Both the position numbers and the translations under genes were made by a program. The notes below the pieces were generated by a model. That model was not told the DNA's origin and made no database searches. It was given only the letters and a program-made list of their open reading frames with translations. A stretch of 64,000 nt of DNA from Glandiceps talaboti (lineage: Eukaryota; Hemichordata; Enteropneusta; Spengelidae), in contig NC_135564.1 in assembly GCF_964340395.1 (NCBI RefSeq), positions 3,311,361-3,375,360 on the forward strand. The letters are read 5' to 3'. Shown piece after piece: positions 11,851 to 26,019 of the stretch; within the stretch, counting starts at the first letter, position 1, and each line of letters starts with the position of its first letter.

Positions 11851-14283
11851 CATGACTAGATTTTTACATGAATCATTCCCCAATCCTTCAAATTCAACAT
11901 TTTTGTTGAGATTCAAAGAAAGCTGCACTTTTTCTGGACTGTTCTCTCCCCTGAACAGCAAAGCAGAAATAGGCCCAAATGACAGATACTGAACATGGGT
12001 ATTACATGTGTATGTGCTTGAATCTTTGAGATACGAACTGTTACCTTCATATGGTTCAAACGCAGCACGGAAATTTTGTAGTATTTCTACACAAATCTTA
12101 CTTGTATGTTGACTAATACCTTAACTAAATCTGGTTACATTATTAAATCGTTATTATTTCAAATTTTTCACATAACTAAAGTCTTCAAACTGAAATTTTG
12201 GTGAAGAGTTAGATCACTCCTATAGTTGCTATTGTACAAATTGATCTACAAAGACCAAACACTTGTGTGTACATAGCCTGTTGACCATCACCCAACAATA
12301 CCCTATCAAAACCTCTCACAAAATAACATGCCATACATGTTCCTGTGACACTTTGAAGTCTTATCAGGACATTATTATTGCAACTAAGTGAACTACACAA
12401 AGTTAATTAGCCTACGATCACAAGACAGAATTACTGACAATACAGATAGAGCAAATAACTTGTAATACCCTCCATTTATAAAACCTCTGGTCACCATTTG
12501 TAAGCAAATACTCAATAAAGAAGATTGTTACCTGGGCACACATTCACAGGATCAACATACTAGTATTCAACTGTACCTTGTCAGATTACTTCTTCAACCA
12601 ACCTTGGCCTCAAATCACCACAAAATGAAACTTCTGATCCCTTTTACAATACCCTTCTGATCATAAATCAATATGTAACTGGTTAGCAGTGACCTTCTAA
12701 GCACATGTACGTTTTGACTATCTGCTGTCCCCATTCGCCTTTGTTCGGCGATGTACAATAACTGTATTGGTGATCGCACTATCTCTGTGTGTCGTCTTTA
12801 ACATTCCGTTTTACAGTTCAATACACAACAATAAATCCTACCATTCAAGAAAGCTGTAATCCGACAACAAAAGCCCGGACAATTTAGCTTACCTTTCGGA
12901 AATCTTCAACTATGACCTTACTTGCCAATGATCATCAACATTCATTCATTTCACACATTTGTCTAAGAGCACAAGCATATAATTTGGTTGCTCACTTGTT
13001 TTATAAAAGAACGAACTGTCTGCAATACGTGCTTATATTATTGACTATTGCAACTAGGCAATGTCTGTACATAAAGTATTTGATATGGTGAACAAAGGAG
13101 AAAGTGGCCACATGGTATTGTGAGGTGGGGTAACACCTCTTGTTTTTGGAACCATTCAGTTGGAAAGAATCCCCTTTCTTCTTGTTTGATTGATGACTCC
13201 ACTAACAAATTTCTCTTTTGATGTGACGGGGCTCTCAGCAACAAGGTATACTTTCAACGAGATAATGAATATCACCAAACACTATAACTTTTCACACTCC
13301 CTTTTTGGCAATGTTGATAATTTAAACAATATAAATCAATATAGAACAAGAATGGGTATACTATGCTACCGAGATCACCTTCTTTGATAGGACAGTGGCA
13401 CAAAACAAGACGACAAAAAACAGAACATTATAGCTAGAGGCGTTGTTCTGACTCTGCATGTAAGGTGACAATCACTCAAGCAAATCAAGGCATGGATATA
13501 ATATAAATTTGGACAGACAGGATAAGTATCTGATGGAAACCTCAAGCTTACAGATTACCAAAGAAATAATATAACTAGTCACTGGCTGCTTTTATAGCAG
13601 TTTTAGTACTTAAGGGCCATTGTTTGCATTATAATGTAAAACAGGTCAGAATTTCTGAGGCAAGGTGAAATTGCGAACCAAAGTATGTAAACATATGTCA
13701 TAAGGATGATTTTGTAAAGAATCTTATAAAACACCCAGGAAAAAATCAGTTCTACTGGATTTACAAACCACTGCACCAACACCAAGGGTTGAGTGACTCT
13801 AAGAAATTGGTCAGAGAAAAAAGTTGAATGAATGGACTCTTCAAGTATACACAAACAAAGAAGATGGAATTTACATCCCAGAAGACAAACAAGGTCATTC
13901 ATTGATCCATGAATAGAACTATAAACACAAGGACATGGTTTGCTGACCTGTTAAATTTCATCACCTAAGTGGACTTATAGCTCAATAAAACTTGTCATTT
14001 TTTATTGAAAGGACTCGTTAACAAAGATATCAATTAGAGTCATTTCTTGGCACCATTTCATTTTCTAATGACAAAGGACGAGGTACAAAGAAAGTGAATT
14101 ATATACACCAACACCTAAATTTATATTGCAATATATAAGAACAATGATTCCTGAACCCTTACAAAACAGATCAAGGAATTGTTATTAAAAGTTTCCAATA
14201 ACTTTAGATAGTAAATTATGTTTGCAAGGTAACTCAATGAAGGCCAATAATCTCTCTAAAGTCAATTTGATACACGAGCCGAT
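11851..14283. other. No gene recognised
   Basis: Donor-like sites on the minus strand (near 12529 and 12893) have no open exon next to them. Nothing else was seen. Confidence 0.55.
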
Positions 14284-14544
14284 TTGAACAAAAAATATGG
14301 AATATATACTATTGTTCTATGTCATGACAAGGCATGTTTATGTCATGACATTACATGTGTCTACATGATGGTTCTGATGGTATGATTATGTTATTTTCCA
14401 ATATATTTATTCATTCAGCCAGAAAACACTCATCACCAATGGGTTTTGTCACTACTCATCTAGCGACTAGTAGTGACAAAGCCCCCTTAGGTCACTCGTA
14501 TTTTCCTTAGCTGACAAAGAAATATACTGGGGAATAACATCTAA
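14284..14544 (+). mobile_element. TAGTGACAAAG palindromic family (R5), copy 1
   Basis: Starts TTGAACAAAAAATATGGAAT and ends GGGGAATAACATCTAA. The 3' half is a large imperfect palindrome centred on CTAGCGACTAGTAGTGACAA, with CATTCAGCCAGAAAA and TTTTCCTTAGCTGA arms. Confidence 0.75.
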
Positions 14545-15179
14545 GTAATTCATGCACATTCTACACACTCTCTGACTTTCAAAAACATGGAGGTTTTTTA
14601 AACTGAATTTTTATTTTTTTCAGACCCAAACGAGGCAGTCATAGCAACTAGAGAACAGAGACACTATTCATAATGCAGACACAAACCAGTTGTACATTAA
14701 ACGTAAGCATGGCAATCGAGATGACAGATTTAGCTATCAGACACATTTTTCTTCAACTGAATGAGTTCCATGCACAGACACTTACAGAATACAGTTTCTC
14801 TAGAGAGAGCACAGCGGCATCTAACTGAAGACTTAACACAATAGAGATGTCAGATATCACGACTACTAATTGTTGCCCAGGGTTACATGAAGGACCTCAG
14901 TAGTCATGCATTTATAAGCAAACAAGAAAACAAACAAATTCCACATAAAATACTTTTCTCCCTTTTCAAAGAGAGAAAAACACACTGCAATGAATCTATG
15001 TACATGAAATAGTCCATCACAGTTTGTATCCATTGCATGAATTTCATTTCAAAACACAATTAGGAAACAGAGCCCTTGATATGCAAACAGAATTTTGTAC
15101 AACATTGAACCATCAGCAATGTGCCACTTGAATGTTAATTCCCTGTGAACTTGTTCTCACTCAATGACTAATATCTTTC
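14545..15179. other. No gene recognised
   Basis: AT-rich; nothing supported. Confidence 0.6.
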
Positions 15180-15770
15180 CTAGCTCAGGTGGCAAGATCA
15201 TTACCAAAGTCATATATATGTACGACCAAGTAAACCTGTATAATTTACATGGTAAATTGCATACCAAATCACAGGTGGTCAGATCATTACCAGTCATATA
15301 TGACCCATTAAACTGCTACAATTTACATTGTAATTTGCATACCAAATCACAGGTGGTCAGGTCATCACCATAAACTCATATATAACTCATTAAGATGCAT
15401 AAACTTACATCGGCATTTGCATAAGGTATCACAGGTGATGAGATCATTACCTGTCATATATAACTTATTAAAATGCATAAAGCCATCATTGTAATTTGCA
15501 TAAGGCATCACAGGTGATCAGATCATTACCAGTCATATATAACTCATTAACATGCATAAACTTACATTGTAATTTGCATAAGGTATCACGGGTGGTCAGA
15601 TCATTACCAGTCATATGTAACTCATTAACATGCACAAAACCAACATTGCAATTTGCATAAAGTGTCTGGGTGGTCAGATCATTACCAGTCACATATGATT
15701 CATTAACATTCATAAAATTTGCATTATAATATGCATACCATATCACAAATGGTCAGTTCAATACATGACT
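15180..15770 (+). repeat. Minisatellite of about 79-bp units (M2)
   Basis: Seven units marked by CAGGTGGTCAGATCATTACC-like starts at 15272, 15350, 15432, 15511, 15589, 15667 and 15746 (spacing 78-82), each with CATATATAACTCATTAA and a TTTGCATA end. A diverged unit precedes the first. Confidence 0.9.
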
Positions 15771-18221
15771 CACTACATAAAATTTACATTGGTAAAATTG
15801 ACTAGCTGGGTCAGGAGCAAATATATTTCATATCATATCATTGTTAATGTGTATCAATCTAACTTTAGCAATGATGTTGAGCCAAACTTTGTTGTAGCCC
15901 AGGATTTCTTTATTATATTTCTAAATTTTCCTAAAATATGAATTTTTTTCATCTGTACTGACCCAAATGTTACTTCATTAATTTGTAGGACTACATATTT
16001 TCTAGCCAGCATAGCAAAACTGACAATGTACAATTCACACCGCAAATTTGTTTTGATCATTTTCAAATAAACTTCATATTTTCCACATGTACATATATCA
16101 GCTCACAAAACATCCATAGTTTATAGTACACAGTAGCTTAATTTTCCCAAAATTTACTTAGGGTTCAATTTTTTTTAATTTACATATTATGTTGCCATGG
16201 TTTCACAACATCCTACAAGTTAGTTACGAATGAAAGAACTCATCTGCAGTTCTCATCATTTATTCATACTATGTCCATCTAAAATTTATAACAGGGAAAA
16301 TCAGGCTCTTCAAGATCGGAAACTTGTAATGCAAGTTATCCATTTGCTCCAGAAGGAGATCACTTAATTTGTGGCTGTTTTAACAGAAATAGTGGCGTAG
16401 GAGAAGCAGCTGGTTTGGTGAAACACACTAATGGTTTTACAATCAGAAGTGAATACCAATTCTGTTGTCAACCGATTTGCTACTATAAATGCCTACACTA
16501 TCGAACATGATATGAATTTCTACGAGTCGATGGTAACTATGCTACTTAATTACATACATGTATCTAACAAAACACTGAACACTTTTTCTGCTGAAAAAAT
16601 CTTTTCTGTCGCTTTAAATATGGTGAAGAACACAGATTAAATCAAAGCTGAAAAGCATCTATGAACCCCGACATTTCAGAAATTCTTATTTTCATAATAG
16701 GGTCATCAGTACCTAAGCCAGTTACATGTAGCTTGTACGCCTCTTACTACTGCAGTCTGGGTTCGAACCTGCCTGGTGCTGACTGAGTTTGGTTTAATAT
16801 CAACTAGATATATACATAAGGGTGATGTTCAGTTTGACCCTACTTTTGATTTCTATTTTCAATTTAGGAAAAATTCAACTTTTTTATCATTCTTCAGTTG
16901 TAGATTTTATTAACATTTTGAGGTAACTAGACCTCCAAATATCATTTCATCACATTTCTGGAAAAGTATTCACTTTAAAACAGGGTCTGCTTTTGCGAGT
17001 AACGAAATTATGATGAGGTACAATCCCAGTAAAAGCACTGAACTAACTTTGTATTTGTCAGCATTTGTAGTCAGTAATTAAAGGCCAGGGTTTAAATCCC
17101 AGGGTCTCACATTAGTAATTAAAGGCCAGGGTTTCAATCCCAGGGTCTCACATTAGTACTACCTTAGCAGCGGAGCATAGGATCACTCCTTCTCAGGACC
17201 TACTTGTTCTTCAGCTCTTCCAGTGAAACCCTTTCTTTTACACCTAACTCCCAATCCTAATCTGAACAGAACATTATAAATTCAATTTATGTGCACCAAA
17301 AGTTTTTCAGTTTTTTGTCAGCCAACTGACCTACTAATCCAGGTAGGCATAAGGCTTGCAGCAAGTTATTTGTTCACCTTTGTTAATGATGCATGAAGTA
17401 ACATTACCTCTGTTGTATGTAAAAACACTGGACTGAAACCGGAGAGTCCCCTCGTTCCTCTCTGACATTTTTGTTACTATTCTAATTGCCCCATGTTCAA
17501 AATGCCATTTTTAGCAAAATACAAGTCAGCTATTTTCTTTTGTAAAGGGTACTCTCAACCTCAACTCATCTATCTCCATAATTAAGGGATTATTTCTAGG
17601 AATTTGACACACCCTATCTATTGTATTACACATGAACTATGTCATCACACAATGGGGGCGGAGTAGAATTAGTGAAATAAACATCAGAGTTATCTCTTTA
17701 TCATGTCATAGAGGTCATTTTAAACATATGCAGGGACTGTTTTAATATAAGCCTACTGATTTCCTGCATAGACGGTACATATACTTTCACAATAACACTG
17801 GCTACCCACAAATAAACGTTTGCCACCCAGCTTGTTAAACTTTGTAAAACTATTTGACATTCCTCACTTTTACTTTGTGTGGGCTTCACTCTTTTGTCTT
17901 TATAACTTAGAAGTTGTAATCCATGTGAAGATAACAAGTACTTTCTAAATGACTGCTATTTACAGTTACATTGTATTGTAGAATATGCACCCTAGTGCCT
18001 CTGGGATGAATTTTACTGAAAATCGAAGTTCATAAAATTTCTCCCAACTTTGGCTATATGGACATTTCCTTCCGATCCTTTTGATATTGGGGTTCATCGT
18101 CATGTTTGCAAGGAAATCAACTATCTTCTATTTTCTCATAGAGTTCACACAGTATTTATCATTGTTCATTTGTTGTGTTCATGAACAAAGAACATACCAA
18201 GGGTCATTTAAAGTTTTACTG
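15771..18221. other. No gene recognised; one short tandem duplication and a tRNA-like box
   Basis: Contains GGGTTCGAACCTG at about 16758, resembling a Pol III B box without a foldable tRNA around it, and the 41-bp duplication listed separately. A 78-codon minus frame at 17701-17937 has no good borders. Confidence 0.5.
17073..17158 (+). repeat. 41-bp tandem duplication with B-box-like core
   Basis: AGTAATTAAAGGCCAGGGTT occurs at 17073 and 17114, followed each time by xAATCCCAGGGTCTCACATT. A related piece (TTCAATCCCAGGTCCTCGCA) is at about 29028. Possibly relics of a tRNA-derived SINE. Confidence 0.6.
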
Positions 18222-18450
18222 AGTGATGCTGATTTCGTCACTTACTGCATCTACATGATGTATGTTGATTTCATCATTTACTGCATCTCATGTATGTTAA
18301 TTTCATTATTTCTCAACTTGACATCATAACTTTTATCAATTTTTTTTTCATAACTAACTTAATAATATATGTTAATTTCATAATTTGTCGATTTCATTAT
18401 TTCAGATTTTAAAGTAAAGATATTTCTATGTTGATTTCATAATTTCCTTG
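18222..18450 (+). repeat. Degenerate tandem repeat of ATGTTGATTTCATAATTT
   Basis: Five to six imperfect copies of TGTTGATTTCATxATTT with inserted CTGCATCT segments in the first half. Confidence 0.65.
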
Positions 18451-21400
18451 CAATACCATCCAGAATGAAGATTAACTTTTCAATACCCAATGCACTACAT
18501 AGTATAAAACCAAATCTTCAGAGATTTTGGTAGAATTTAAAATATCATTCTTTCATAACCTAAGCTGCCTGGTGTAGTCTTTTCACTGATAACATAAAAG
18601 ATTTAATATTTTCATTTATTCTTAGCCCCTGATTTAATCAAATCATCTGCACAATTACCTCTGAATCTATCTGAACAATATCACAAAATGTTAATTCCAA
18701 ATGAACAGATGTCACATAGGAAACAGAATAATGAAATTTGAATTTGTATTTATAATTTTTCATACCACCACAAAGACTATCCATTTTACACAAGGCCAAA
18801 TACACAAAAATGTTTGTTTCCGATAATTTTTAGATGAGGCAAAGGCATGAAGATGTACACAGAAACAGAATTAAATTGTTTCCATTTTACCTGCCTGCAT
18901 GCAAAAAAAACTTTTTTACGGTAGGGGCTTAACTAGGGTCAGTTTAGTTATTGGAAACACACTATTTTATTTTATTTGGCCTAAGACAAATTACTATAGA
19001 ATATTTTTCATGATGTATCTTATTTCTGTGCTCACTATTCATTTTTTATTTTGATGTGTTTTGTCTGTGTGGAATGCATCAAGCTAATCTCTCTGAGTCG
19101 GTTGACTGTTCTATGAAGAAGAGAAAACACAGGTCAAATAAACCAAAGATTAGAATCTGTGGTAGAGGTCATTTCTTTCTTTAAAAAATAATATGTTTCA
19201 CTGAAATAGAATTTGGAATGACTTGGATGATGAGTTTGTAATACCATATGGAAACATACATTGATGTCCACATAATCTTTTATTGGGTATTCTCAAATTG
19301 CTGTACTGGTATCACCAAAACACAAAAAGGTTTATTTGTGTTGTCAGTTTTACTCACACTTTATGATAAACCATGAACCCCTTGCCACACGATGACCTAT
19401 ACTATGTTATAATAGACTTGTATATCATCAATGATATCTAGTCAGTGGTGTAACTCCCTGTGAGTAGCCAGTATAAATTTTCTTTATCTTTCTCTTGAAA
19501 TTGATGGCATATTGGAAAACTGATTTATTATGAAATAGACCACAACTTAAACTGGTTCGTGATAAGACCCCCAAGGCTATGCTTACATATAGGCTTCACA
19601 TTTTGATGATTAGAGTGACCTTTGTGAGACCAGTTAACATGGCCCATCCTCTGTTCTCCTCTACTTATGACCTTCAGTTACCATAGTGACCACTCCTGAT
19701 GTGACCTTAGGAGGGTTTCTGATTGCTTTCCTAGTGGGTGGCAGACTACAAAGATGTACACATCTTGCATGTGTACATGTACATGATGGCTTCCCTCTCT
19801 AGTGGCCAAACAAGTCCTATCAACTCTGTCTGGTAATTCTGTTTTTTTAAAACACTTTTAAACAACACAGGCATGGAAGCATACCCTTCATGCCAACATG
19901 ATTGACTGTTTAGTAGTTTGTCTAAACTCTCCTCTACGTACATGCAACTTTCGTATTTTCCCTGCCACTGTACATATACCATTTCAACCTATCTCTTCTG
20001 ATGACCTTGTGTGTATAATTTCAACCAGAACATACTTATAAGCACCAGCGAAAATGCCTGTTCTGTGTTTTGTCTAAGATTTCAAAGTGTCCAGTATATG
20101 CACTTTTGTTGTCCCATTTTATTGCTCTGCTTGTATGTACCCTTCCATACCATGCATAAACTACAAACTGGAACAGAACATACTTCATGCTCTAATTAAA
20201 TTACTTGTCCATTGGTCTAAAAGTACAACTACCTGCGTAATATGTGTACTTCCTCAGCCCATCACTGCTGCATTGCCATTGTATATTTTAACCTGTACTG
20301 ACAAACCCTTATACCTCCTATGTTTAAGAATGAAAACCCGAACAACTATTCTCCCAGACTGTGACAGTGAAATATACAAGGCTAAACATTAATGGATGTT
20401 ATGAGTTAACTTCTAATGGCTCCACAGGCTGCATGTGTGCAGGCTAAATGTACCATGACAAAGCTGGCAGACATTAGAAAGGAGACTTTCCATCCATTAT
20501 TACACATTCTGTAGCCATTAAAACTTGTTTTATTGTGCTTTTCCCAAAACTACCATACAATGCTAACCCTTCAGTATTCCACAATCTGCTACTACTTAGG
20601 AAAACTTCATTTTCACATGGGACTTATTCTCACCATTTTCATGGATACTGAAACGAAATCCCGGAGATCACAAAATACTCTACAGGCTCAATATTTACTT
20701 CTAAAGTAGATATGTTTATTATCAGTTCTATTTACTGCAAATCACTGAGAAGGGAAGAAATCAAATAATCTATATTTTTTGGCATATCAAGGGATTAGCC
20801 ATACTTTGGAAATGAGATTTGACAAAAGAATAACTACTACATCACTTGCTGGAAAGTTGTTCATAAGTGTGTACTGTCCAACGAAATATACAACTTCAGA
20901 TAATTTTGTCTGCAATATATTTGAAGTACCTTATACTTTGTAATCAGAATCCTATTGATGCAAATCTAATTATATGATTCCATGATTATTTAAAATCCAG
21001 TCATATACAACAACTGGTAGCTTGATACCCCACTCTTCCATATAAATTAGAAATCCAAATATTACAATTTCCTAAACACCTTCTTTCACCCCCCCCACCC
21101 CCCCCCCCCCCCAAAAAAAAAAAATTATAAAAAATCAATCAATAAATAATAAATACATATTTTTGCATAGGAATCTGGAAATGACAATAATGTATACAAA
21201 TACCCTTGAATGCCAAACAGACAAGTTTAGCCGACACTTCACTTTCAGGTTCTACATTTGAAATCAGGATTTGGTTTTGTAGTCAAGATTTGCATATTTA
21301 CAAGTTTTGCCATTTAAAATACATTGCCATATGGTAGGAATACTTATATTGTGTAACTTCCGCCACTAGATAATTTTGCTGTTTTCCACTTTTCAGCTAG

Positions 21401-24400
21401 TTCTCAAATGTGCATTGTGCATTTTAGTCACTACTTGTTTTTTGTGTTTTTGTATTCCAGAGAAATAAGCGAAAATAAATCTTTAGTGAAAATTTCCATG
21501 TTTCCAGTATAAAGAACATCATATTCTAATGAGTGAAACTGACAAAGTCTGCAACCTCAATTTTGATTGGTTGAGGAATCAAACATGGTGCAATAACCTA
21601 ATCATTAATCAAACATTCTCAGTACAAAATTCAAATTTGCAATAGTTCTGAATATCATACATTAAGTCATTTTGTACCACATTAAGTAGCCTGTCTACTC
21701 AATGGGTCTGTGACCCTGCTACACTCTTTCACTATTCATACAGTGAATGAGGATAGTGGAGTCACAGATTCAGCAAGTAGACAGACTACACAAAACACCG
21801 TAAGTCAGTCAGAAGTAAATTACAGTTTTATGTTGATTCCATTCAGCGGAACTTTAAACTGTTTGATCACAAAACAACACATTTCTTGCAATCGATGTAA
21901 CCAGCTGCCTCTCAAGAATAAGTACTGAACAATATCTCAGAGATAATGTTGCTATGACTACTTGAATGTCAAACCAACTGAAAACCAGTTGACATAATTT
22001 CTAAATCGTTTCTTTTAAATATCAAAGGTACAAACTTTTTGTTTAATACTTCAATGGCAGACAATTCATAGCAATAAAATAAACGTTTATTTTGAGTCAA
22101 TGCAATCAACAAGCTTTGGGATTAATAATGTCCATTTCGTGACCTTGTGACATTTAATTAAACAAATAAATGCAAGTATATATATTGACACAGTGATTTA
22201 TAAATGGCAAATCTAGACAGTATTAGTATTACACAATTTATAACAAAACAGATAAAATAATAGAAATGCAGATTTTTGGTCTATATATGTAAATTGTGGA
22301 ATATACTCTTCTTGACATTACATGTAGAAATGTGTGCTTTCGTTTAAAAGTGACCCATTTATTGAATTTCGCAACTGGATTTTCTGTGATTAATTCTCAG
22401 CTGTTGACCTGCGTAAATATTGCATCCCTTAAATGACCCCAGGGACAATATTCTAAATGACATCTTCTATTGTTCCACTCAGAAATTAAATAGCCGTCCT
22501 TTTCACATCGCTAATGGCAACATGTCCCAGTCTTTGACTCTTTTCTTGCACATTTATCCAATTTGCACATACCTTGGGGGTATGGTTGGCCAATTTGTAC
22601 ACAAGTTAGGGGGTCAAAGAATATAGCTCAGGCAAACGAATGAAAATGATATTTGAAAGGTTCACTATTGGATTCATTTAATTTCTAAATTAAAGCAAGG
22701 GAGGGATTTCAAAGAGCAAGTTGCAGATGAATGGAATGTACAAATACTTCAAGCAGCGATACATCCATTCTGGTATATTTTTTTTTGAAAGTAGGATATC
22801 AAAAAGAAGTATTCTGACGTCAGTGCATATGTTATGAATACAATTACCCATGTCACATGTCAGTGCACTTTAACCGACAATATCACTACAACACATAAAT
22901 TAAACACTTTTCTCTCATACAAATCCTATCCTGACCTCGCCAAAAATAATCTAATAAAGCTCAACTTTGAATAAATCCCTGCATACCTTAAAATATCCAG
23001 ACAAGTCCAGTCCTGCTTTAAATTAGAACGCCTCGGTTAGACACATATCTAGTTCCTCAAATATTTTTATTACTTCATTTATTTTCAGTTCCACTGTTGC
23101 TACTGTTTATACAATTACTAATACTACAGCAGGATAAAACTAGAAACATACCAAATGTACTTAAATACTGCTGGGAATCCAAGGTCATTGCTGTCCACAT
23201 AATATTAGAATGCAATCTTTTTAATGTATTATTGGGAATTATGGGTCTCGTAAAATACTGGTATGACTATGAATATGTACTCCTGCTGATACAAAAGGTC
23301 AAGTACAAAACAAACAAAAACAGACTCACATTAATATTACCAGTATATGGAAACTAAATATTATATTTTTAAGCCATCATATTACTAAATATAGCCATGG
23401 TAAAATAAATCAAAACTTGTCACAAAATTTTGCTCAAAATTTTTTAAATCATCCGATCAAAAAGTTGAAATACCTCGAAATTACTTATATGATGGAAATG
23501 CCTAGTTGTCTGTACATTGCCACCCAATATGGCATTTCAACTATGTTTTGTCAACAAACAATGTTAACATTATTTCTCAATGTATCTTTTTCTTCTAAAT
23601 CTATTTGAGAACCAGAGGAATTTAATAAAATGTAAGCTTTGTCCATATTATTGACACGCACACAGTTATTGACTGGCAAACACTAGACCTAACATCTGTC
23701 TGATCCTGTAAAGGACAAAAACAAATGATATTGACCAATAAGCTCACCTCTTTCTAAACCCCTCATTTTAACCAATGAAATGTCTCCTATTATAATCCTC
23801 TTCATCCCTTTAGTAAATGTATTTAATAGCTAGAGATGAATGTGTACAGCCTGTACATCAAGTGAGGCAAAATATTTTTTTTCTAAAAATCCCAACAATG
23901 GACGATTTTCTCTAGTCTAGTGTACCATATTGAAGTACACTGAATTGATAAAATTTCTCTACATTTATTTCACACATTTGAACAGATCAAAAATGTTGTC
24001 ATGGTTACGATAACCAAGACAATTAATATTCTGTTAGCATGAAATACACTGGCCTCATTTAATTTATAAATTCAGAATTAAAATCATAATATCTCAATCA
24101 GTTAAAAAACAACATTTCCTTACATGTGATTTTACAAAATGACCTGGTTTAAAAGACTAATATCTAAATTACATATTTTTTTTGCTATTCTTCAAAATGT
24201 AAATAATACATAAACGTTTCCTGACATTTTGATCATACAGGAATCTAAATAATTTCCTGTGTCAATTTCATCAGGGATGGTAAATTTCTCTACTACTTAC
24301 TGATAAGCGTTTCAGCTCAAAAGACACAAGTTAATGAGTATTATATCCCTGATGGCCTCTATTTTTAGAAATACAAAGACAAACTAATTTCCAATCGATT

Positions 24401-25589
24401 ATTCTACTTTGCAAAATTAATAAAATAACATGCTGAATTAATTTGTGGTAAGATTTTCAAAATTAAATTTCTTGGAATGTCGTATTAATCATGACGTATT
24501 GAATAATTTGTATGGAATTAATTACAGGACGTGATCATTTAATTATTGCAGGCTTCTTTTTTTTTTTAAATGATCTGCACTCAGAAGCTTAAATATTTGT
24601 TCACTTTTTCCAGAGTACAAGATCAATATTGCCAAAGAAAAACAGCATGTTCGTCTTTTGTTGGTGGCATGCAACAATGGCATTGTATTGCTTGCGTTTT
24701 CCCTATGTATTCAATAGCCATTCACATCACTGAGTACGCAGGGCACAGCTGTGAGCGCTTGGTTGCCACATCACATCATACTGAATAATTTTCTTTCCTC
24801 TATGCATTCGCAATGATTTTATTTTCAACAAAAGCTGGAAATCCAGTACAGTGTGTTTACAGACACTTTTAATTAACACCAGATCTAAATAATATAAGCT
24901 AACGTATACTGGTTACACTTCACTGATTTTCCTCATCAGAGTTATTCAATATTTAATGTTAATGGCTGGCAAGTTCTTAATTACAACGTTTTGAAAATTT
25001 CACTAAAACCTCTCTACAATTTATGATAGTCGTTTCCGAACATTAACCCATATGCCAACCATCAATAAATAATATATATGCCGCCATTGCTTGTTTGCCT
25101 TTTCTTTTTTCAAAATTAGACATTTCCTTTTCTTTCTATATTTATAAGTCTGAGTCTGGCGAACTGGTTGTAGGGGTATGAAATATTAATATGTCATGTA
25201 TGATGCAGCGTAAGTTGTCGCCGTTGGATGCTTGGTAACGTGTATGATTGGATGGACACTGTTTCAGTGGACGACGCAATCACGTCATCACTAGGTTATT
25301 TCTACTGCTGCTTCTATTAGTACTAATACATTATATACAAAAATAAAAAGAACGGCATGATATATCTAGTTTTCTTTTTTTGTGAAGTGCGATAACATCT
25401 ATGTGTGTTATGACTGATGAGAGTATGTAAGAAGTGCGTGGAAAAAGCTACTACGCGTGGCATGCAATTCAATCGTATCAGTTTACACGCATAATAATCA
25501 CCGTTCAACAGCACACTGTGTGCTGAGACAATAACGTTACATCTATAACAACTACCAGCTACATATGAAAATGATGTAATTTTATTTAC
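18451..25589. other. No securely supported gene; possible introns of the minus-strand gene
   Basis: If the exons at 25.6-26.0 kb are real, this stretch lies in or beyond that gene. Two low-confidence phase-1 exons are discussed in findings (22573-22626 and 19079-19110). A poly-C/poly-A run lies at 21089-21124. Confidence 0.5.
21089..21124 (+). repeat. Poly-C run followed by poly-A
   Basis: About 24 C with one A, then 12 A. Possibly a degraded retroelement tail or plain homopolymer; assembly quality may be poor here. Confidence 0.85.
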
Positions 25590-25628
25590 CTGCTGGTCCC
25601 TTTATTTCGAATATAGTGGTACCAACGT
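25590..25628 (-). CDS. Second exon (39-bp microexon) of the same minus-strand gene
   Basis: On the minus strand a long pyrimidine tract (tctctctattcttacttttt) precedes cggtag|A and the exon ends AGCAG|GTAAAT. The length is 39 bp, phase 1 at both ends, and reads DVGTTIFEIKGPA in frame with the upstream exon. Good signals on both sides plus frame continuity make the pair more believable than either alone. Later exons could not be placed securely; see findings. Confidence 0.38.
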
Positions 25629-25907
25629 CTACCGAAAAAGTAAGAATAGAGAGAGAAATAATAGAAAAAAAACGGACTGGTTTACTGCGGGTACTGGCAA
25701 CGGTACAAAGCGCTGCGCTGGTCACTCATCAACGATCACACACGCTTACAAATCATAGCACCGCTAAACGCTACTCGACGGTCAATTGAATGAAACGGAG
25801 AAAGAAAAACGGCGTGTGATTTAAAAATTAACAATCTCGCTCATATCATTAAACGTAAAACACACTGCGAATACACATAATGGAAGCTGGTTTCTCTTAG
25901 TGCTTAC

Positions 25908-26019
25908 CTTGCTCTTTGGAGTCAGCTATCTGTTTGGTTGCAGTGGGTATCGCTGGACAGCTGAGAGCTTCGAGCTGATTTATTCGGGGAAGGTCTTCGG
26001 GGTGAGAAAGGAACAGCAT
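25908..26019 (-). CDS. First coding exon of an unidentified minus-strand gene
   Basis: Read on the minus strand, the frame runs open from ATG (26017-26019) for 37 codons to a canonical donor CAAG|GTAAGC. The peptide starts MLFLSHPEDLPRINQ and ends KQIADSKEQ. Local GC content is clearly above the flanks. The next likely exon, 279 bp downstream, joins in frame. The ATG context is weak (T at -3), so this could also be a 5' UTR exon with a chance open frame. Function not recognised. Confidence 0.4.

Noticed and set aside
16735-16800. Possible tRNA gene (GGGTTCGAACCTG)
   Set aside because: No 7-bp acceptor stem or anticodon arm can be folded around the box; at best a tRNA-derived SINE relic.
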